Origin: Eretmocerus hayati
Taxonomy: Eukaryota > Arthropoda > Insecta > Hymenoptera > Aphelinidae
Assembly (NCBI GenBank): GCA_029851415.1
Contig: CM056742.1
Span: forward strand, 86,356,748 to 86,420,747
Length of the DNA: 64,000 nt
Direction of reading: 5' to 3'
Shown here: piece by piece, positions 33,916-44,600 of the stretch
Numbering within the stretch: the first letter of the stretch is position 1
How the letters are laid out: every line of letters begins with the position of its first letter
The notes under the pieces: generated by a model
The model's input: only the letters and a program-made list of their open reading frames with translations
What the model was told of the DNA's origin: nothing
Databases searched by the model: none
Position numbers and translations under genes: made by a program

Positions 33916-34216
33916 TTTCTTCCTCTAACTCTCTCTCCCGCCATTGTTGCAAATCGATTATTTTGATTTTATTATCTCTGAGATTCTCCATCGCTATTTG
34001 AAGCCCATTTTGTATATTTGCGTAATTTTTTTCGTGATCAAGATCTCTTTCTCGAAATTTTGCATCAATCTCGCCCACGAGCTTCTGAAATTGGTCATGC
34101 AAAATTTCCACTTTTAGCGCAATTTCACCGAGCTTGAGTCTGTGATTTGTCAAAGATGTCTCGTTGAAAATACCAACGCCCACGCCTGTGGAACCCCCAA
34201 ACTTATCTATATTCAT
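33908..34216 (-). CDS. Small coiled-coil Polinton protein
   Basis: 102 codons. A glycine-containing N-terminus (FGGSTGVGVGIFNETS) is followed by a long amphipathic, charged helix (residues 25-102) rich in Lys/Glu/Leu/Ile. It overlaps the integrase start by 8 bp. A TATAAAAG box lies 34-41 bp upstream on the minus strand (34250-34257). No family name is recognised. In position it resembles small accessory or fibre-like proteins of Polintons, which is inference only. Confidence 0.6.
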   Translation of the reverse strand: MNIDKFGGSTGVGVGIFNETSLTNHRLKLGEIALKVEILHDQFQKLVGEIDAKFRERDLDHEKNYANIQNGLQIAMENLRDNKIKIIDLQQWRERELEEENE

Positions 34217-34330
34217 TTTGCCACTAACATTAATCAGACGAGTTCTACCCTTTTATACTCATCTCGTGAGAAGAACGATTGGGGAGTGGGGATCTGACAT
34301 TATACATTACATATTTCTAATTCGAGTAAT

Positions 34331-35045
34331 TTATTGAACTGAGCTAGAGATCATGTTATACTTAAGATGAGCCATGAATTGTACACTTCTCAAAGTACAC
34401 TTATATTGCGTATTGTCGTGATACGGACATTCTGAATATTCATAGTCATCTGCATAGTAATTCATCAGGTCGATGTTGTGCTCGCCGAATATATTTCTCA
34501 TGATGAACTTCGGATTATTCACAAAGAACGCTGGCAAGATGCCTGTCAGCCACCGTTTTTTTTTTCTTCTGAAGAGACGTAGACACATGTTGCTTTATTC
34601 GTCGACTAAGCTTCTTCGAAAATTCTCCCAATCAGTTTAGTTTTCGAGAACCAAGGTTTATTTCCTTTGCTCCATTTTAAATTATGTTCATAATTAGTTG
34701 CGTAGCGCACCCTTCGCGAATCTCTCTATGATAAGTCTGCAAATTCGAATGGTGGGGCGAATAAATAATGGGCTAGCCCACCCACATCACCATCGCGATA
34801 CCGAACATAATCGAGTACAGCAGCTTCCTTCACCACAAAAGTTTTGCCACCGACGACGAATCCTTCCAAATCGATGAATATGATGTTTGGCTCGGTGCAG
34901 ATGGACTGATTTGCATGCGTCGAGAATAGCTTGGATCTTGAGCTGCCACAATGATCGGAAGATACCTCGTCTCCTTCGTCCCCTTCCGATTCTTCTCCTT
35001 CTTCTTGCTGCTGCTTCTAACCGATGAGAATTGTGATTCATTCAA
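34331..35045 (-). pseudogene. Possible exonuclease-like protein (DLEGF family), broken
   Basis: Minus-strand coding signal is spread over frames. There is an acidic N-terminal stretch, then a well-formed segment IIFIDLEGFVVGGKTFVVKE (near 34880-34820), then LFAPPFEF, an in-frame TAG near 34730, and after a shift 34588-34331 with KKKRWLTGILP, CPYHDN and YKCTLRSVQFMAHL. I recall similar sequences as unnamed proteins near arthropod transposons. The D-x-E at the start of a strand and the closing C-x2-H...C could fit a DnaQ/Maelstrom-like RNase H fold, but this is a hypothesis. At least one stop and one frameshift break it. Confidence 0.45.
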
Positions 35046-36265
35046 ATGATCTTGTGGACAATATTGGTCATTGGGCTATACTCGAGAATCTTATCATGTA
35101 TAATTAAGCAGAAAGCGCACGTATTTTTCGGAATGTTTCCTTTCGTTTCAAATTCCAGACGTATGTCCACGACTGCGTTTTTAAGGGACTCGACTTGGCC
35201 CGAGCAATCAATCACGACAAAAGGATAGTTATCCTCAAAATCACTCCTTTTGAATAAGCTCACATCTTCTGCCGTATTGTAGTAAGATCTCCGAAATGAT
35301 TTGTACATCTGATATAGTAGGGCGGTGTTCTTTTTCGACGCCCAATCGATATTCAGTGATTCCTATGGGTAGATTTCTGAATTCAGGAAGAGTTTCACGT
35401 TTGAAAGTTTGCAATGATCAAAACGTGTTGCGTATGCTTTTTTATTATTCTTGCGTTGAGTTTGGAGAGCTAGTATCACATATCTCGGCTTTTCTAACTG
35501 TTTCGTGGATTTGACTGCCCAGACATGCTTGTCTGCCTCTTGAAGCATGGGTAGCTCAATGAGCTCCCAGCACCTAAAATAAATTGGTACAAACGCGTTC
35601 CGTTCCACTATTTTGAGCATATTCAACTTCACTATATCATTGAGAATGATGTGTGGAACACACCACTGTAATCTAGATAACGTCACGGTAGGATTGCAAG
35701 TATCTTTCGTGACGACGAAACAATTATCGTCCGACTTGGCTCTAATCAATATCAACTCGAGCTTTGCATGAATGATGATTTTCCTATAATCTTCGCAAAA
35801 CCCTAAAAGTCTATGCAAGGGTCAACAGAAATTAAATTTGTGAGCCGGCGTTATTGTAAAATTACTCGTATCCCAGCCACCACTCGACGCAGAGCCTTCT
35901 TCTTGGGGTGAGAGCGACAAGTAATACTTGAGAGTTGACGTTATACCAACATTTTCGATCGCATCAATTTCAACACCATTCAGTTCGAGTCGAATTTCGT
36001 CGAATAAATATGAGACAAAATTATTGACGGCCACAATGTGGTCTTCATTCTCAAAATCTATCGTACCCTCTATGTAAAGGTAACTTTGGCTCGGCAATAA
36101 GTATAAATCGTTTGAATTTATCACGATTCTAATTTCATCGTTCAAATGGAAATTCATGAGATTGTAAGGCGAATAGAATCTTACGTCTCTCTTTGTGATA
36201 CTCTCATGCATTTGAGGTCTTGTGAGAATATCAAGTGGGTTTCCAGCTAGTGCCATTGTTGCCAT
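35042..36265 (-). pseudogene. Polinton major capsid protein, two in-frame stops
   Basis: About 408 codons in one frame. Start chosen at MATMALAGNPLDIL (36265), since the open frame upstream to 36346 is leader-like. The first part has YLYIEGTIDFEN and NNFVSYLFDEIRLELNGVEID, typical of the first jelly-roll of Polinton capsids. The end has VDIRLEFETKGNIP and LIIHDKILEYSP, as in the second. In-frame TGA (35822-35824) and TAG (35360-35362) interrupt it without any frameshift. The protein would form hexon-like trimers. TATATAA near 36405-36411 on the minus strand may be its promoter. Confidence 0.85.
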
Positions 36266-36415
36266 TTTTACGAACCATGAAACCGAGTGAACGCAAGAAT
36301 GATACGTTGCGCCGACTGAGGATACTGCCCTTTTTTGTGCACGCACGATGTTTCGCTCTAGACTGATTTCGTTTGCGAATAAGTGCCTGTGGCAGGTGAG
36401 CTGCGTTATATATGA

Positions 36416-37177
36416 TCATTCCCTCCCCTTTTTCCTCAGATGAATGTTCAATGTAATTTCTTCCTCGCGAAAATTTGCAACGTCTCCGTTCAAATCACAA
36501 ATTGATACGACGATGTTCTGTATAGTACTAACTCGAACTGGAAGATATATTACGGTTGAAGGAACTATAGTTATTTTGTAGCCAACGGGTACTGACGACG
36601 AAAATGAGTGAAGTGTGTGGCTCTCTTGCCCATTCAAGTATGAGCCGGTAACAATATCACAGTCTACTCGTATAACATCAGCTTTAATGATATTCACCGG
36701 GTAAGTGGACTCATGCCACGGCATAGATTAAGATTTCAAAACTGTTCCAAGTTCTGATTTCCTACAAAATCCGAGCAATGCCCCGATGTTATTGGGCTTG
36801 GAAAAATCAATGTCGAAATGACTAAATATCTCTGTTTTCAACGTGTTTCTGTTCCCTCTGATAACAATCGGGTATTTTTCCTCTTTTTTGACGAGTTTGG
36901 GCTCATTTGCACCCACTACTACAACGCCGCTACGTACAGTGATTTCCGAACGCAACCACTCATCAATATCACTTAGTTCATAAGAACCGATAGGGATCTC
37001 CAACACTTGACCATTTTCGTAATAAAATTTATTGTTGCTCGCATCGATGTTTGGAATGGAATTGTATGTGCTGAAATTGATTAAACCTAATTCGTAGTTC
37101 TGACCGTCCTTTATAGCGGGATAAACGGGGTGTTCAAGAATCGATGATTGACCCGATAACATGTAAAGGTTCGACAT
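36416..37177 (-). pseudogene. Polinton minor capsid (penton-type) protein, one in-frame stop
   Basis: The frame from MSNLYMLSGQSS (37177) is open for 149 codons, hits TAA at 36728-36730 and continues in the same frame for 102 codons. Motifs such as YELGLINFSTYNSIPNID, NKFYYENG and IPIGSYELSDIDEWL match single jelly-roll minor capsid proteins of Polintons, which occupy the vertices. It lies directly downstream of the protease gene, all on the minus strand. The second part could alternatively be a separate short gene from the Met at 36724, but the shared frame and 3-bp gap favour one gene broken by a nonsense mutation. Confidence 0.8.
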
Positions 37178-37208
37178 GACTGATTACTATGAGACGTTAT
37201 TCCCGTAT

Positions 37209-37562
37209 TTATTCATTTTGCTTGAGAAATTTGAGGCATAATTGACCACAGTTACTCTGTCGATAGGTTTGTTGTTGACCTCGATTGTACTCTATTTGAC
37301 AATTTGGATCATTTTTTCTGAAATATTGTACCAGCTCGCGGAATGGTTTTAAATTTCCAAACGAGTCATAGTAGTCAATATGTCTGCCTCGCTTTTTCAC
37401 TGCTACCCAATCAGTACCCTTACCATTCCCGCATAAATTAACGATGGAGCTCTCGTTGAGTCGTGCAGGAGGTTTGGGCAAGCTTGTGCGCGTGAATACT
37501 CCTCTGAAATATGGAATATTTTTTGCCAACTTCACAATTTCACGCCCACTCATTCCCATCAC
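37209..37562 (-). CDS. Adenovirus-type cysteine protease, catalytic His replaced
   Basis: 117 codons, open. The C-terminal SNCGQLCLKFL carries the nucleophile Cys, and YYDSFGNLKP has the conserved DSFG. The family normally has His in the T-H-W-V-A-x strand. Here it reads GTDWVAV, codon GAT. That replacement should abolish the His-Asp/Glu-Cys triad. Such enzymes mature capsid precursors. The start overlaps the end of the upstream PLA2-domain gene by 23 bp in another frame, suggesting a shared transcript or tight packing. Confidence 0.82.
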   Translation of the reverse strand: MMGMSGREIVKLAKNIPYFRGVFTRTSLPKPPARLNESSIVNLCGNGKGTDWVAVKKRGRHIDYYDSFGNLKPFRELVQYFRKNDPNCQIEYNRGQQQTYRQSNCGQLCLKFLKQNE

Positions 37563-38235
37563 TTTTTCCCTCCTCTTCTTGACCGGCTTTTTTTTTTAAA
37601 GCACCTCCTCTCCTGTACGGATTCAGATACAACCCCTTGCCCTCAAGAGCTTTGTTATGACGTATCATCTCAGCTAATTTTTTATTGTTAGTGCGAACGG
37701 TGCTGGCAGATTTGAATATATTGGCGGCGCCACTAGCTAATGATCCGAGTGCCCCGATAGTGGCGAGCGCAGGTACAAGAAATCCACCGCGTTTAGCAAG
37801 TAATAATTCGCGCAGTGGTTGTTTGCGTGAGCTTCGATTCTTATTCTTCCCTCTCTTTACCTTCTTCTTCTTACCCATACCCATACCGAAGTTTTGTTTG
37901 GCTCTCATCGCACTAGCTACACCAGTGGCCGCAAGTTTCTCGAGAAATGGAGTGCTCTTGCTCGTCGCACGTTGCTCAGCAGCAATTTGAAGTTCTAAAT
38001 CAGCTTTGTGACGCTTTGGAAGGTCTTTTTCGCGATGATACGCTATATCATGAGTTAAACAGGCCTGGTCGAGAGTGTTTATAGCCTCGTCTCCCCGGGC
38101 TAACCTCTGCTGGAGCTTTGTTCGAGGACCGCAAAAATTATAGCCGGGCAAATGGAGCTCAAAGGGTAGGCTATTAATGAGTCGGTTAACGAGTCCTTTG
38201 CCTCTAGCAGATGACATCAAAATTGCACATGTCAC
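37540..38235 (-). CDS. Capsid accessory protein with parvovirus-like PLA2 domain
   Basis: 231 codons, uninterrupted. Residues about 28-90 form a secreted-type phospholipase A2 core: YNFCGP calcium-loop-like segment, then LDQACLTHDIAYH containing the His-Asp pair and Cys. This is the arrangement of parvoviral VP1 and Polinton PX proteins. A Lys/Arg-rich tract (about 120-145) and a hydrophobic Gly/Ala segment (FLVPALATIGALGSLASG, about 152-170) follow, then a basic tail. In related viruses such domains act on membranes during entry. Here that is by analogy. A TATA-type box (TATAAATA) lies at 38284-38291. Confidence 0.82.
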   Translation of the reverse strand: MTCAILMSSARGKGLVNRLINSLPFELHLPGYNFCGPRTKLQQRLARGDEAINTLDQACLTHDIAYHREKDLPKRHKADLELQIAAEQRATSKSTPFLEKLAATGVASAMRAKQNFGMGMGKKKKVKRGKNKNRSSRKQPLRELLLAKRGGFLVPALATIGALGSLASGAANIFKSASTVRTNNKKLAEMIRHNKALEGKGLYLNPYRRGGALKKKAGQEEEGKSDGNEWA

Positions 38236-38343
38236 TGACCAGAGATACGATCGAAAACTGAGGAGAGAGCGTGCCCGAATAGGGTATTTATACCCCCTGA
38301 CATGTCGAGATAAGCCTAGTCGAGGTCATAATCCTACGCAATT
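38236..38343. promoter_or_regulatory. Divergent promoter between PLA2-domain gene and ATPase
   Basis: A 108-bp intergenic region separates head-to-head genes. The near-symmetric gggtatttataccc at 38281-38294 reads as a TATA-like box on both strands, about 50 bp from each start codon. This is a simple way to drive the capsid-side and ATPase-side gene blocks together. Sequence-based inference only. Confidence 0.5.
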
Positions 38344-39042
38344 ATGAGGTTCGTCAAGCAGAGCGATGCATATTCCATTCCGAATAATCTCATTCTACCA
38401 ACAGGAGAATCAGAGGAGAGAAAACGTCATGGAAAACTCTTGCCGAACGCCATTCGCTGTTTGATCTGCGGTTCATCAGGATCCGGTAAAACGAATCTAT
38501 TGTTGAATCTCATCATTAGCCCAGATGGACTCACGCTTGATAATGTGTATATCTATTCTAAATCACTCAATCAACCAAAATATCAATATTTGGAGAGAAT
38601 CGTGAGCAACTTGGCCGATGACGGGATAAATTACTACACTTTCACAGATAATACTGAGATAATCCAGCCTAGCGAGGCTCGACCAGACTCCATATTCATT
38701 TTTGATGACGTTTCTTGTCAAAATCAGCGAATCGTAGCCTCATTTCTCTCTATGAGTAGGCATGCAAGAGTCGATTCTTTCTTTTTAGCGCAGTCCTACG
38801 CATGCGTCCCAAAGCTTTTGGTTCGAGACAACGCAAATGTGTTGATGTTATTCAGTCAAGATGAGGGTAATCTGAGACACATTTATCGAAACCATGTCAA
38901 CTCTGACATGAATTTCGATCAGTTTAAAGAAATTTGTTCAGCGTGTTGGCATTTCAAAAACGGATTTCTCACGATTGTCAAGGACAATCCTTTAAATGAG
39001 GGTAGATATCGCCGGGGTATCAATGAATACATCATCATTTGA
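38344..39042 (+). CDS. Packaging ATPase (FtsK/HerA, A32-like)
   Basis: 232 codons, intact. Walker A GSSGSGKT lies at about residues 41-48 in CLICGSSGSGKTNLLLNL. Walker B is SIFIFDDVS at about 117-125. A conserved Ser-rich sensor region follows (SMSRHARVDSFFLAQSY). Length and motifs match Polinton and virophage genome-packaging ATPases, which pump DNA into capsids. It is one of the few genes here with no obvious damage. The start Met lies 108 bp from the divergent gene, and its end overlaps no other ORF. Confidence 0.92.
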   Translation: MRFVKQSDAYSIPNNLILPTGESEERKRHGKLLPNAIRCLICGSSGSGKTNLLLNLIISPDGLTLDNVYIYSKSLNQPKYQYLERIVSNLADDGINYYTFTDNTEIIQPSEARPDSIFIFDDVSCQNQRIVASFLSMSRHARVDSFFLAQSYACVPKLLVRDNANVLMLFSQDEGNLRHIYRNHVNSDMNFDQFKEICSACWHFKNGFLTIVKDNPLNEGRYRRGINEYIII

Positions 39043-39070
39043 AGTCGCCAGTCACGCATGAGACCTCATT

Positions 39071-40317
39071 ATGGCAAGAGTGAAAAACAAGCCCATCAAA
39101 CGTGTGATTCGGAGACGGAGTGATGATAGTAGGAAGAGGAAGAAGAAAAAGATGGGGAATGAGAACAAGATGGACAGAGATCTGAGAAATGAGAGTATGA
39201 AACGTGAAATTGCGAAAACAAACGACTTGATTCGGAAAAAACACAGAGCCTTCAAGATTGGGCAGATTGAGCATCGTAGAGAGAATGTTGAAAATTCAGC
39301 TCCTCTTGTCGAACCGTCGGAAAAACTAGTCACCAATACTCGAGCACTGAGTCAGCTGAGTGATAATGCAAGAGTGAAAAAAGAAGATTCCCAAAAAATA
39401 TCTCAACAATATCGTCCAATGTGGATAATTCTCACGATTATGTGTATGATACCAACGATGACTCAGAAACTGTGATGAAATCTCCGCGGAATCTTGCGAA
39501 AGTTCAGGGTACGATCCCTTCGTCTGCAAGGGTGGGGCACTCTCTGTTGGCTCAAAGAGATTTCGATACTTCATTCCATCGTGATTCGTCGTTAACTGCA
39601 GCTTCAACTTCCCAAGAGTCTCGCGATGCAAACTTGTTAGAAAGATCGATACAAGAAGTGGTCGAGAACCCGAGAGAGTGGAACGAATTCCTTGATTATT
39701 CTCAAAAAAATTCGGGGCTTCTGTCGCACACTTATATGGCAGATTTCTTCAAAAAAAGTACTGAATTCGATACCGTTTTTGGACCATATTACGATATGAA
39801 TAAATTAAAAATCGGGAATATGGCCTTAGATTTTGGGAGAGGGGACGATAGAATATTGATAGGAGACAAGCTCGCCATCTAAGGGACTCGGGGAATTTTT
39901 GAACTGATTTTCAAGTCTCAGCCAAAAAATTACACTTCTAACGATCTTATGCAGGACAGGAAGATTTTGGACGCAACGTCAGCACATAAAAGAGACAATC
40001 GTCCAGATGGGCGCATAAAAAGTAGCAAAGGCTGGAAATACAAAGAGATTATACAGCCGTTATTCAGAACGAGTGACGCAGTGAGTCAATCTGGGGCAGG
40101 ATTGAGGGATCTGTTGAATGAAAATCAAAGGAGAGATTCGATGACGTTACATGATAATACGAGTTCTCCCGCCGATTATGTGTACTGGAACAATGTAAAT
40201 GAGCTCGTGCAACGGTTAGAATTATTGCTGAGATCGACGGCAGTTGGCAATACAAATTTGGAAAATGAGATATTGAATATAATTGAAGAACTGAAAGAAG
40301 GGGGGTACATAGTATAA
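39071..40317 (+). pseudogene. DUF8207-like Polinton protein, frameshift and stop
   Basis: The N-terminal part is strongly basic (MARVKNKPIKRVIRRRS, 39071-39420). After a frameshift near 39420 an acidic/polar part follows, then FDTVFGPYYDMNKLKIGN, an in-frame TAA at 39880-39882, and after it GTRGIFELIF, RKILDATSAHKRD and GRIKSSKGWKYKEIIQPL. The last motifs match a family common in arthropod Polintons (DUF8207 as I recall it), function unknown. Both downstream parts are in the same frame. It lies 28 bp after the ATPase on the same strand. Confidence 0.7.
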
Positions 40318-40400
40318 ATAGTTCAAAATTCCTATGGTCACTGGTATGATCCATTCGAGATTACAAGAAGGAGGACCTATCTATAAAATTTGGTGGAAAA

Positions 40401-41443
40401 ATGAATCCAAGCGCGTTAACAAGACAAATCGCTCCATCATTGTCGAAAGACGTTGATGAGATGGCGGATGATGGAAAGATACTTGATGCAATGATTGGTA
40501 AGCTATCGATTCAAGTGTACTACTGTTACTAGAGCGAAACAGATGGTATGTCTAATGAGACTTTACATTTCCAGCGGATTTCAAAGATAAGAAAGCATAT
40601 TACACCAGAGCAATGGAAGAGCACGACAAATTCAAATCTGAAATTAACTCGTTCACCAATGACATCATATCAAAAATGCAAACTATTGAAAAACAAAACC
40701 AAGATCGTGAGAAGAGAATGGATGGATTTCACGTGAAATTCGAGAAGAATGAAGGGATGTTGCGAGAGGCCAAGGATAAATTGATGCGAGCTAAAGTCGA
40801 TAATTTGTTCTACAAGAATCATGTGAACGATGCTGTGAAAATGTTCAGTGACCATGCTAAAATCTCTGGGGAGAAATTTTCGAAAATTGAGGACAGACTT
40901 GAAGGGTTGGAGGAAAAAATGGTGTATTTTATGGAACAGTACGAAAAGATTGGCAAGATTTGCGCGACAACTGTTTCAGATTTCAAAGTTCTCAAAGAAT
41001 ACATGCAAGATGAATTGAGTGGAATTCATCGCATGGTTGCGGGTCATCTGACTTCAAAAATAATCGGATTGAAGCAAAAAACTCAGTGTTTGGTCGAGAG
41101 ATTAGATCGAGATATTGCTCATATGGATTTCAAATACAATGACACCCGAGCTTACATGGACGAATTGATTGACAGGCAGGCTAAAATAATCAGCAGAATG
41201 ACAGAAACCAAGAACGAGTTGGAAGTGAAGGACAGTACCATTTACGGTATACTGGATACGTTCAAGGATCAGTTGAAATCATTTGGAAAGACCATCGAAT
41301 CACTTCAAGATGAAATTAAGAAAGAGCCTCAGAATAATCAGAGTCTCGAACGAAAAATTGATGACAACAGGAGAACAATTCGTGACGCTCTTGAAAAATT
41401 CTTGAAACTGGAGACAAATATCCAAAAACATTTGAAAAACTAA
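40401..41443 (+). CDS. Long coiled-coil Polinton protein, two exons
   Basis: Exon 1 is 40401-40497 and exon 2 is 40575-41443, with a 77-bp intron (ATTG/GTAAGC...TTTCCAG/CGG). Joining gives about 321 codons in one frame. The protein is almost wholly heptad-like and charged (Lys/Glu/Asp/Ile/Leu) with repeated IEDRLEGLEEKM-type segments, so a rod-shaped oligomer is likely. The first Met could be at 40401 or 40461, since CTATAAAAT at 40381-40389 would place the transcript start near 40412. No family is recognised. It converges on the polymerase gene. Confidence 0.75.
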
Positions 41444-41647
41444 AATGTTAATCACTTATGACAATTGACAATAATCGCGTGACCAATAAAATGTGTGCAA
41501 CTTTAAAAGTGTGTTGAATCATTTATCCCCTAGATATGAATGAGTGCGCACCAATCGCATCATAATATCAGGCTTATCATAATTCAATACACTAAAATGG
41601 ATCGGGGTCATCAATGAATCAACTCACAAGTATATAGCATCATCGTT
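41444..41647. other. Convergent spacer between coiled-coil gene and pPolB
   Basis: Both genes end here. AATAAA at 41486-41491 on the plus strand is a plausible polyadenylation signal for the coiled-coil gene. Nothing else is seen. Confidence 0.5.
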
Positions 41648-44600
41648 TCATTCTAGACGGAAGTCTCCGTGTGCGAAAGTATGAATGTGGTCATCGCAAG
41701 TCACACGCTTAACATCGAATGGATTTATAGCCAATTTTCTCTCTTTAACGGTGAACAGGTGATGATTTTTTGATACAATATTGTTTTGATCGCAGTACAT
41801 GTACTCCCTTTCGAAGAGACAACGTTTGTAATCTTGAAAATCTATCTTGTTCCTCAGCACACTTCTGTTTATTCCTTTCCCGACGTTTTTCTCTTCTTCG
41901 TCATCCATGTGTATGCTATACGATCTCGATCGAATGAATACAGACTCACGAATGATTCTCGGTCCGTACTCTACTTTCATCAAGCCCAGGACTTGTTTAT
42001 TCTGTGGGATGATACCAAACTGATTGTCGATGGGGAAATTACTTGTGTCAAATTTTTCACTGTTGTTCTTAACGATATCGGCGTAAAAATCGCAAGAATC
42101 GAGCTTCATTATCAGTGAATCTGTGTCAGAATATGCAAGCTTGCAATCATTTGGGCAATCTTTGAATTTCTCTCTCATGAATCCATAATAAAAATCATAC
42201 ATTAGACATTTCGATAGGTCCAATATGGCTTGGCCAGCGTAAAGTGGCTTATTTAAATGTATGCTAATTTGGGCTAACTCTACAGAGACCAATTTGCTGT
42301 CAAATATAGTCATTCTCTTGATATGGGGGAGGGAGACGTACGATTCGACCTCGTACCTCCCCTTCCACCGTCTCAGGATCTTCAAATCGACTCTAGAGCG
42401 AACGTTCTCCATGCATTTTCCAAATACTACATTATTTATCAGTTTGAATAGATTAGCGGAGAACGAATTAGTGCTTTGCTGTCTTAAACGAGTGTTCATG
42501 TGGATGTAACTAGCCAGCCAATCTGTCTGATCGGATTTCAGTACACGCTTGATTTCGGCGTGCAACCCGAACTTTATTGCTTGCTTCAGAGGGCGATAAT
42601 GTAGAATGTAATCTTGTTTATCGTAGAGAGTTGCCATTAGCTTCTCATTATCATTCATGCTATTGGGGGGTACCATTTTTTCTGGGCAAAATGGAAAATC
42701 TGCGTGTAATTCGTGCAGTTCCTTGGGGTATGTAAGATTCACCTCCAAGATATATCCTACATCTGACTCATCGTCGATTAACATCACATCAAATCCTGAT
42801 GTATCTTCGACCCACTCAAAATTCTGGTATGGTAATTTGAAGGTCATGCTTTTTCCATACATGTTGTTCATGTCAATGTATGCAATTGTCGAAGTTTCTT
42901 GGGCGGGATCATGATCCTTCATATAAATATTATTAGCCTTGGCCCAGTGCATTGAAACCTGACTGAGCCCAACTCTTATGCCACCTTCAAGAATAATATC
43001 ATGTCCAAGTCGGTGAGTACTTCCAGCGTTACACCGGGTTTCAAAAGCATGACATCCATTGCATAGCTTGGCAGTGTGCAATATAGAGCGGGGTCCAGCG
43101 AGTAGTTTTCTCGGCAACTCTGGCGAAAATTCTCAAAGATATCGCTCAGAAGACAAACGTCAATTTTCAAATATAAATCCGAATATTCACCCAAGTTGCG
43201 GCAATCGAATGTGTCCCATACTCTACACGCATGTGTATAATCAGCCTCGGTTATATTTGTATCAGTCAGAATATCGAAAAATTGGCTCCTCTCGGGAATT
43301 TCCTTCTCTCTCAATCGCGAGAGGCTATTGACATAATCGTAGGGGAAGAACGATTCCTTTTCAACGAGTTTGAATACGTCCTCAGCTTTCATATTCTTCC
43401 TTTGCGAAATCTCATCGATCTGCTCGCGGAAATTGTTGTACAGAATGTTCTTATCATGAGTCGGTAAATAGCTTCCCAACTTGTGCAATTTTCCGATCAA
43501 AAATTTTATTGAATCTATGAAAGACAGCCTTATGCGAGTACCAGGTATCATTTTGAAGAAGCAGATGTAATTTTCTGTATTACGAGGTATGACCTTTATC
43601 TCACCCGGGATGCTGTTTGCGATACTCCTTATCAGTAGGTGATTATCATAGCGGGCACCATTATGGATCACAACGGGAATATTGTAAACATTTCGGTAGT
43701 TTAGATTACAAAATGAATGAGCTGCTGAACGAAATTCACATGGAAGTAAATTTATGAATTTTTTTCATGAAACAATTCCGATTGAGACCCGACTATTTTG
43801 CGTACCTGTAAAATGATTGTGATCCCTGACTGGTCGATTCTCTCCATCTGTCTCCTTATCGAAGGGTTTCTGGCAAATGTGGCAATGCGTGCAATTTCGA
43901 AATTTTTCCTCGTCTTCATCAGACATTATCAGTGGGATAGGGTTTTTGAGCTCCTGTGAATTCCATTTGTAATGAGCGGAGTAGATTGGACTACTGTAAA
44001 TTGCAACGAATTTGTCTGATACTCACATGCTCAACTTGATGCGCAATTTCTTGTAGTTGTTGTGAGAACCAGTCAAAACATTCTTTCCCTCTCTTGAAGC
44101 TATACTTGCATTTATTTTGAATATTTTGATCGTATATCGAATGTAGATAATAACCCACACTGTAGGCTACATGTTTCTGGAATGCGTTCTGCACTACCTT
44201 CAATCGGTAAAGCTTCTTCGAATTTATATCGTCAGAGTCCATAAAATATTTCTCGTTGGCCTCTTGTAGAAGGGCTTCGAAATCCCCATAGACTACGTAA
44301 GGGACGGGTTGTCCCTTGTAGAAATTTGAAAATTTCAAGTACTTTTCATCCTCTGAAGGAGTAGTGATTGCGCATTTGTTCTTTGATATACATCTTTCTC
44401 TATGAATACTCAATTTCTATTCTGAGTGGAAAAATATGTAAACATCTATTACACAGGTGAATTTTATGTCGACAGTTAGTGACTTGTTTGGAAATTAAGC
44501 GTGATAGGCTCTTGATGAAGCAATAATTATATTGATCATGAATTTGAATCAAGAGCAAATTCACATGTATCAATTTCTCATCGTCTGACAGATATAACGG

